Below, in pieces: positions 60,040 through 64,000 of a DNA stretch of 64,000 bases. The translations under genes were made by a program, and so were the position numbers. Each line of letters starts with the position of its first letter. Within the stretch, counting starts at the first letter, position 1. The DNA comes from Ligula intestinalis (Eukaryota; Platyhelminthes; Cestoda; Diphyllobothriidea; Diphyllobothriidae): the NCBI GenBank assembly GCA_036362985.1, contig JAYGXS010000001.1, positions 71,289,609-71,353,608 of the forward strand. The letters run 5' to 3'. The notes beneath the pieces were generated by a model. That model saw only the letters and a program-made list of their open reading frames with translations. It was not told where the DNA came from and made no database searches.

Positions 60040-60283
60040 AGGTAGAAATCAATACATTGGTTCTTTGTGGACCATCATGATATCCGATATTAGTGGGCAC
60101 TGCCATGACATGGGATACGCTGTCGTTTTTATTTAGCCTTATATAATTCCCATGTATTGACATTTTTGAAAATATCGAAAGGTCGAAAAGTATCGAAATG
60201 TTGGAGTGGTGGCTTATGGAAAGGATAATTTCCATGTGCAGAAATCGTGCACCAGGACACCAGTAGACAGTTTTATTTTTCAC
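60040..60283 (-). CDS. Candidate upstream exon of the 59.2-59.7 kb gene
   Basis: A minus frame open from 60283 to 60011 reads MEIILSISHHSNISILF, then FSKMSIHGNYIRLNKNDSV and SHVMAVPTNIGYHDGPQRT. Its codon use looks protein-like and it lies ~300 bp upstream of the next exon. A GT after GYHDG (phase 1) would join in frame to the acceptor at 59747, but the donor is weak. Other donors are possible and the 5' border is unclear. It could also be an unrelated open stretch. Confidence 0.35.
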
Positions 60284-62035
60284 AGGTCGTCATTAACAGG
60301 GTCAGAAGAAATTTTCGCGCGCCATGAGACCAAATAATTTACATTTCACTCAATAGGCTATGAACTCTTTGGTGCTTGGGGTTTAAATTACGATAGGCTG
60401 CTCCCAAGACGGCCAGCGCGGACAATTACTTTAGGTCCACCTAACCTTCATCAAGTATTAGCTGGCGCCGCGGATAATGATTAAGCGATGACTTGACGCT
60501 AAGCGGCATGTGTCCTCCGGCTAATTGGTTGAGAATGAGTGGTGCCCAGACACATGGGCAGACTTCACGCTGGGGCAAAAAGCTTCACCGTCGGACACTC
60601 GGTTCGTGAGAGCCCCTGCGTTGACTGCCGCCCGCGCCACCTGCACGCAGTAGAGTTGCTCCCTTTACCTCCAATTTTGACTTGGAAAACGGTCACGTTA
60701 ACGAACATCCCAAATCTGCTTGACATATAATTGGGAGAAGCCGGTAAATAAGCCAGAAGTGGTCCCTTATGTGTCCTCTTCCTTGTATGTAATGCTCTTT
60801 GCATCCAAATTGGCGTTTAAGAGGGCTCAAAGAATATCCTGCTCCACTCCGTTTAAGTTAACTTTCCGTAGGTAGCGTATTTCGCAATTTTTTTTTAACG
60901 AATACACTGATTGATTGTGCGGTAGTTAGTCAGATATATGTGACGTTATTCCTCTCCACGGCACTGCAGACACAAGAGCAGCAATCGCTGGGATAAGCGT
61001 TTTATTCACCCGCAGTTTCGGATACTCAGACGAAGCTGTCAGTTGACAGGAAATCTGATAAATTTGATTGACGCACAGGGTAAAAGGCTGCCACGAATGA
61101 CATTAATATCCAAATTACTGGCCTCGGCATTCCTGAACAGTACTCATACTTGTTGCGGCGATCGCTTGGTTGCCCACACCCAGGGCCTGACTTATTACAA
61201 CTGTGGGCCCCACATTGACATGAACTCGGCGATTTGAACTACCGATACGGATATTACATGCGGTGTTTGCCTATTGGCCAGATAAGGTTGTAGCACTAGC
61301 GATGCAGAGGAAAGGCGTCTGCGCTCACACCACGATCGGGGGGAAGGTGAGCACAAAATGATGCATTGTTCTTATGCCGGAATTCTTATTTTTGCAAACA
61401 TGAATCATACAGTCCGCAGGCACGTGCAGTTATCTTCTCTAGCAAGCTGTTCGGCCTTGTTTTGTTTTAAATTTTAGCTGAGTCCAATCGAATGAGGTGC
61501 ATAGTTAAGGGTGAGGCCATTATTCCGCATTAAATATGAAGGCGGTGAGCACAGAGCTTGTAGCCTTCTGTGGTGCTTGAATCGGTTGGGGAGCAAAGAC
61601 GTCGAGCAAATAAATCTCTTGATTCAGCAATCGCGTTGCCCTATTTTGTATACTGCTTGAGACTCCGTGATTTGCTTGTACTAGCAATGCATGAAAAAAA
61701 TGTTCATTCATAATTAACTCCATAGTGAAATGCAAAATTTACACCTAAGGAACTAAGAATGTCATAGCTATGCAAAAGTTAATCCTCAGGCCGTTACAAT
61801 GGGTTGAGAAATTAACTCGTGAGATGTGAGTATTGTTAACATGGTTCTCGAGGGGGAGAGAGAAATAGTTATTCATACTCTTTGTCCAGACGCCGCCAGC
61901 AATACGACAGTCGTTACAAGCCGCATATATGTATACGTATGCATTCACCGAATCCTCTTGAGTGAGATACCTTCGCTGAACAACGATACCTCTAAAGAAG
62001 AAGATACGCCAAGGTTTACTCCATACTAACAATCA
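60284..62035. other. No certain gene; possible PLE terminus
   Basis: 60440-60700 is GC-rich and unassigned. At 60985-61025 CGCTGGGATAAGCG and TTTTATTCACCCGCAGTTTC resemble the PLE terminal block. Frames at 61745-62032 overlap on both strands. Confidence 0.35.
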
Positions 62036-62039
62036 ATTC

Positions 62040-62400
62040 GAAGCCAAAGAAGCCATCGATGCTATCTACTTATCTAAAGGCGTGTGCAAACGAATGCTGG
62101 GAACTGTTGAGGCGGTGATGATTGGAGTAGCAAAAACTGCACTATATTGTCAAGCGGTGTTGATCAGGGCAGACTCCAGATGTTAATAACACACCTCCCC
62201 AACTACCTGATAACAATGATGCCCAAGCTGCGTGTGTGACGTACAGACAGCACCTACAACCTACTCTCGATCACTACCTTCCCCCTCTGATCTCAACTCC
62301 AATATCCTTAACACGCCAACTCTGTCGTGCAGCCGTCGCTGAAGCGCAAAGTAGCACTTAGTTTTGCATCGGAGACCAGTATGAACCCTAGGAATAACTC
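62040..62400 (+). mobile_element. PLE tail fragment, second lineage
   Basis: The translation reads GVCKRMLGTVEAVMIGVA then KTALYCQ, parallel to the tail at 25.7 kb (RVLETVEAATIWLATPVLCCQ) and 34.9 kb. A C-rich stretch with CCAACTCTGTCGTGCAG matches 8410-8430. Confidence 0.65.
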
Positions 62401-64000
62401 ACGAGTTTATTCTCTGTGTCACTGTAGAGACATGATAATAATTGGCTGAACAATTATGTTTGCCAATCTGACTTTCTTAGATTTTCGATGGCTTGTAAAT
62501 ATGTAGGTGACAGACCAAGATTGCATGTCAAAGGTAAAGCGTCGTTAGTCAGGAAGTTTTCCTTATCGTTGGAAATTCTTAATGTGCCTGTTAGAAATGC
62601 GACACAGGCGAATACCTGTTTGCCGAATTAAGGTTGTGCTGGGTCCTGTTTTTAACACATGAGACGTCTTCATGGTGAATGAAGGGAGAGAAAGAGAGTG
62701 ATCAGAAACAGAATGTTCATTTTCTGTTGGCAATAAATGCGCTGTTACCGCAGTCTCCAGTGTTCAACGGGGATTCTATTATTAAAGAGATTAAGGCTTT
62801 TTGTGGATATTATTATTATGAGTACTACTTGTTTATAAAGGATCGTCCACCAGCTTTAATCCTGCTCCTGAAACGGTGTTATTATGGTTCCCTTCGAAGA
62901 AACGTTAATTTCTGTTTCCTTAGTAGCTTTTTGGTGCATCAACTATCAGTTTACTGTTTTCCTAATCAGCTTATGTTCTTGGTCAACTAAAATGTAATTA
63001 TTGGACTAAGTGTGGCGGTGGGAGGGTTGAGCCAAAATGTTTAGATGATTTCAGCGTCTTCCGCAGTGAGGGCTGTTGATTCAGTTGCAGTATTTGGTGT
63101 TTTTAAAAATGGATTGTGAATTCATTTGTTTCATTTGGCTCTGCCATTAGAGACAAAGGGCGAGTAAATGGCATTAAAAATGCCGAAGAAAATGTCACTT
63201 CGTCCGCCAACAACAAAGGCTGCTTAATTTAGAAACGTTGGAATAGGTCCTAAGGTTTCCCACATCGCATTTTTGTAAGTTAAACAAATAATTGTTTCTA
63301 AAAGCGTTGCGATCCCAGGTCAATTTAGGTGCTAATAAGTGTCTGATCAAAATATTTTTCGGATTTTATTTCTGCACTAAAATTAATCCCTATGTCTTTA
63401 TATGTTTGCTACTTCTTGAGTTTGTGTTGCAAACTATGTAACACTTCGACTGCGTAGATTTCTATGGTAGGAAGCTCACTTCCTCTTAGAAATTTTTAAG
63501 CCCATCAGTGTGGTTGTTTACAACCCACTAAGGCTAAACTTTTTGGCCTATTTTGTCGCTGTAAATCTAATTTCTCTATTTCAAATGCCATAAGCTGTCG
63601 AGGACCACTATCCTTCATTCCAATATATATAGAAGACTAAACTTTACACTTTATTATATGTACAGTATCGTTTGTAATCTCGGGTGTTTGAATAGTAAGG
63701 AAACGCAAGTCAAATTTAACTTTGTGACCTATTGGGTTGCTGTCAGAAGTGAGCAATGTGACATGAACTCCCATCTGTTAGTGGATAGAGTAGCATATAA
63801 TTTACTCATTATTGCGCACTACTCAAAGCATATGTTTTCTGAACTGACTTATCGTGTTAAACATGGGAATATTAGCAGAAGTTACAGTAAGTTGCGTACT
63901 CATGAAATCCAACGGTTTTACATGCAACTACCTGTTAGTCAAACGCAGCCCAAGCTACGGCCCCCAAAGCCTTACAGAAATAATGTAATAGTCGTTCTTC
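62401..64000. other. No recognisable gene
   Basis: AT-rich. The frame at 62679-62990 (103 codons) has no domain or splice support. Confidence 0.45.

Noticed and set aside
1..64000. CRISPR arrays, bacterial operons, phage or integron systems
   Set aside because: No regular short repeats with spacers, no Shine-Dalgarno-linked gene strings; introns and eukaryotic retroelements throughout.

Overview
This window reads as nuclear DNA of an animal, most likely a parasitic flatworm and perhaps a large-genome tapeworm. The organism call is inference. It rests on one well-supported gene with introns of 34 and 40 nt, on low gene density, and on a heavy load of decayed retroelements rich in Penelope-like (PLE) sequences. 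There is no sign of bacterial operons, phage genes, CRISPR arrays or rRNA.

Host genes are few. At the left edge (130-485, + strand) is a complete three-exon acyl-CoA-binding protein gene. On the minus strand near the right end (59188-59746, possibly extending to about 60280) is the 3' part of an unrecognised spliced gene, supported by splice sites, a long open exon, a stop codon and a poly(A) signal. A weaker minus-strand exon candidate lies at 37375-37607.

From about 1.4 to 36.7 kb the DNA is a patchwork of dead mobile elements. PLE fragments (C-terminal reverse transcriptase and GIY-YIG endonuclease) occur on both strands at 1.4-2.4, 6.85-7.1, 7.8-8.65, 8.97-9.73, 10.7-11.2, 11.5-12.5, 12.8-13.6, 23.0-23.8, 25.4-26.0, 30.9-32.1, 32.6-33.3, 34.1-35.2 and 36.0-36.7 kb, with more at 58.2-58.8 and 62.0-62.4 kb. 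At least two PLE lineages are visible. Several copies carry their 3' ends in inverted, head-to-head pairs. An RTE-like reverse transcriptase relic lies at 3.9-4.8 kb. CR1/jockey-like relics lie at 16.0-16.75 kb (minus) and 41.9-44.0 kb (plus); the second is split by a 0.48-kb insertion next to its catalytic site.

Fold-back structures are the other striking theme. There is an inverted repeat with ~1-kb arms at 28.2-30.35 kb, two copies of a long-TIR fold-back family at 39.0-39.9 and 55.7-56.7 kb, a pair of inverted dispersed repeats at 14.9-17.5 and 18.5-19.7 kb, and a 46-bp-arm hairpin at 41.26-41.37 kb beside a tRNA-derived SINE. Copies or partial copies of that SINE also lie at 21.6, 27.8, 49.8 and 52.3 kb.

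From about 44 kb to the right end the DNA is more AT-rich, sparser in recognisable elements, and looks intronic or intergenic apart from the features listed. All boundaries of decayed elements are read by eye and approximate.
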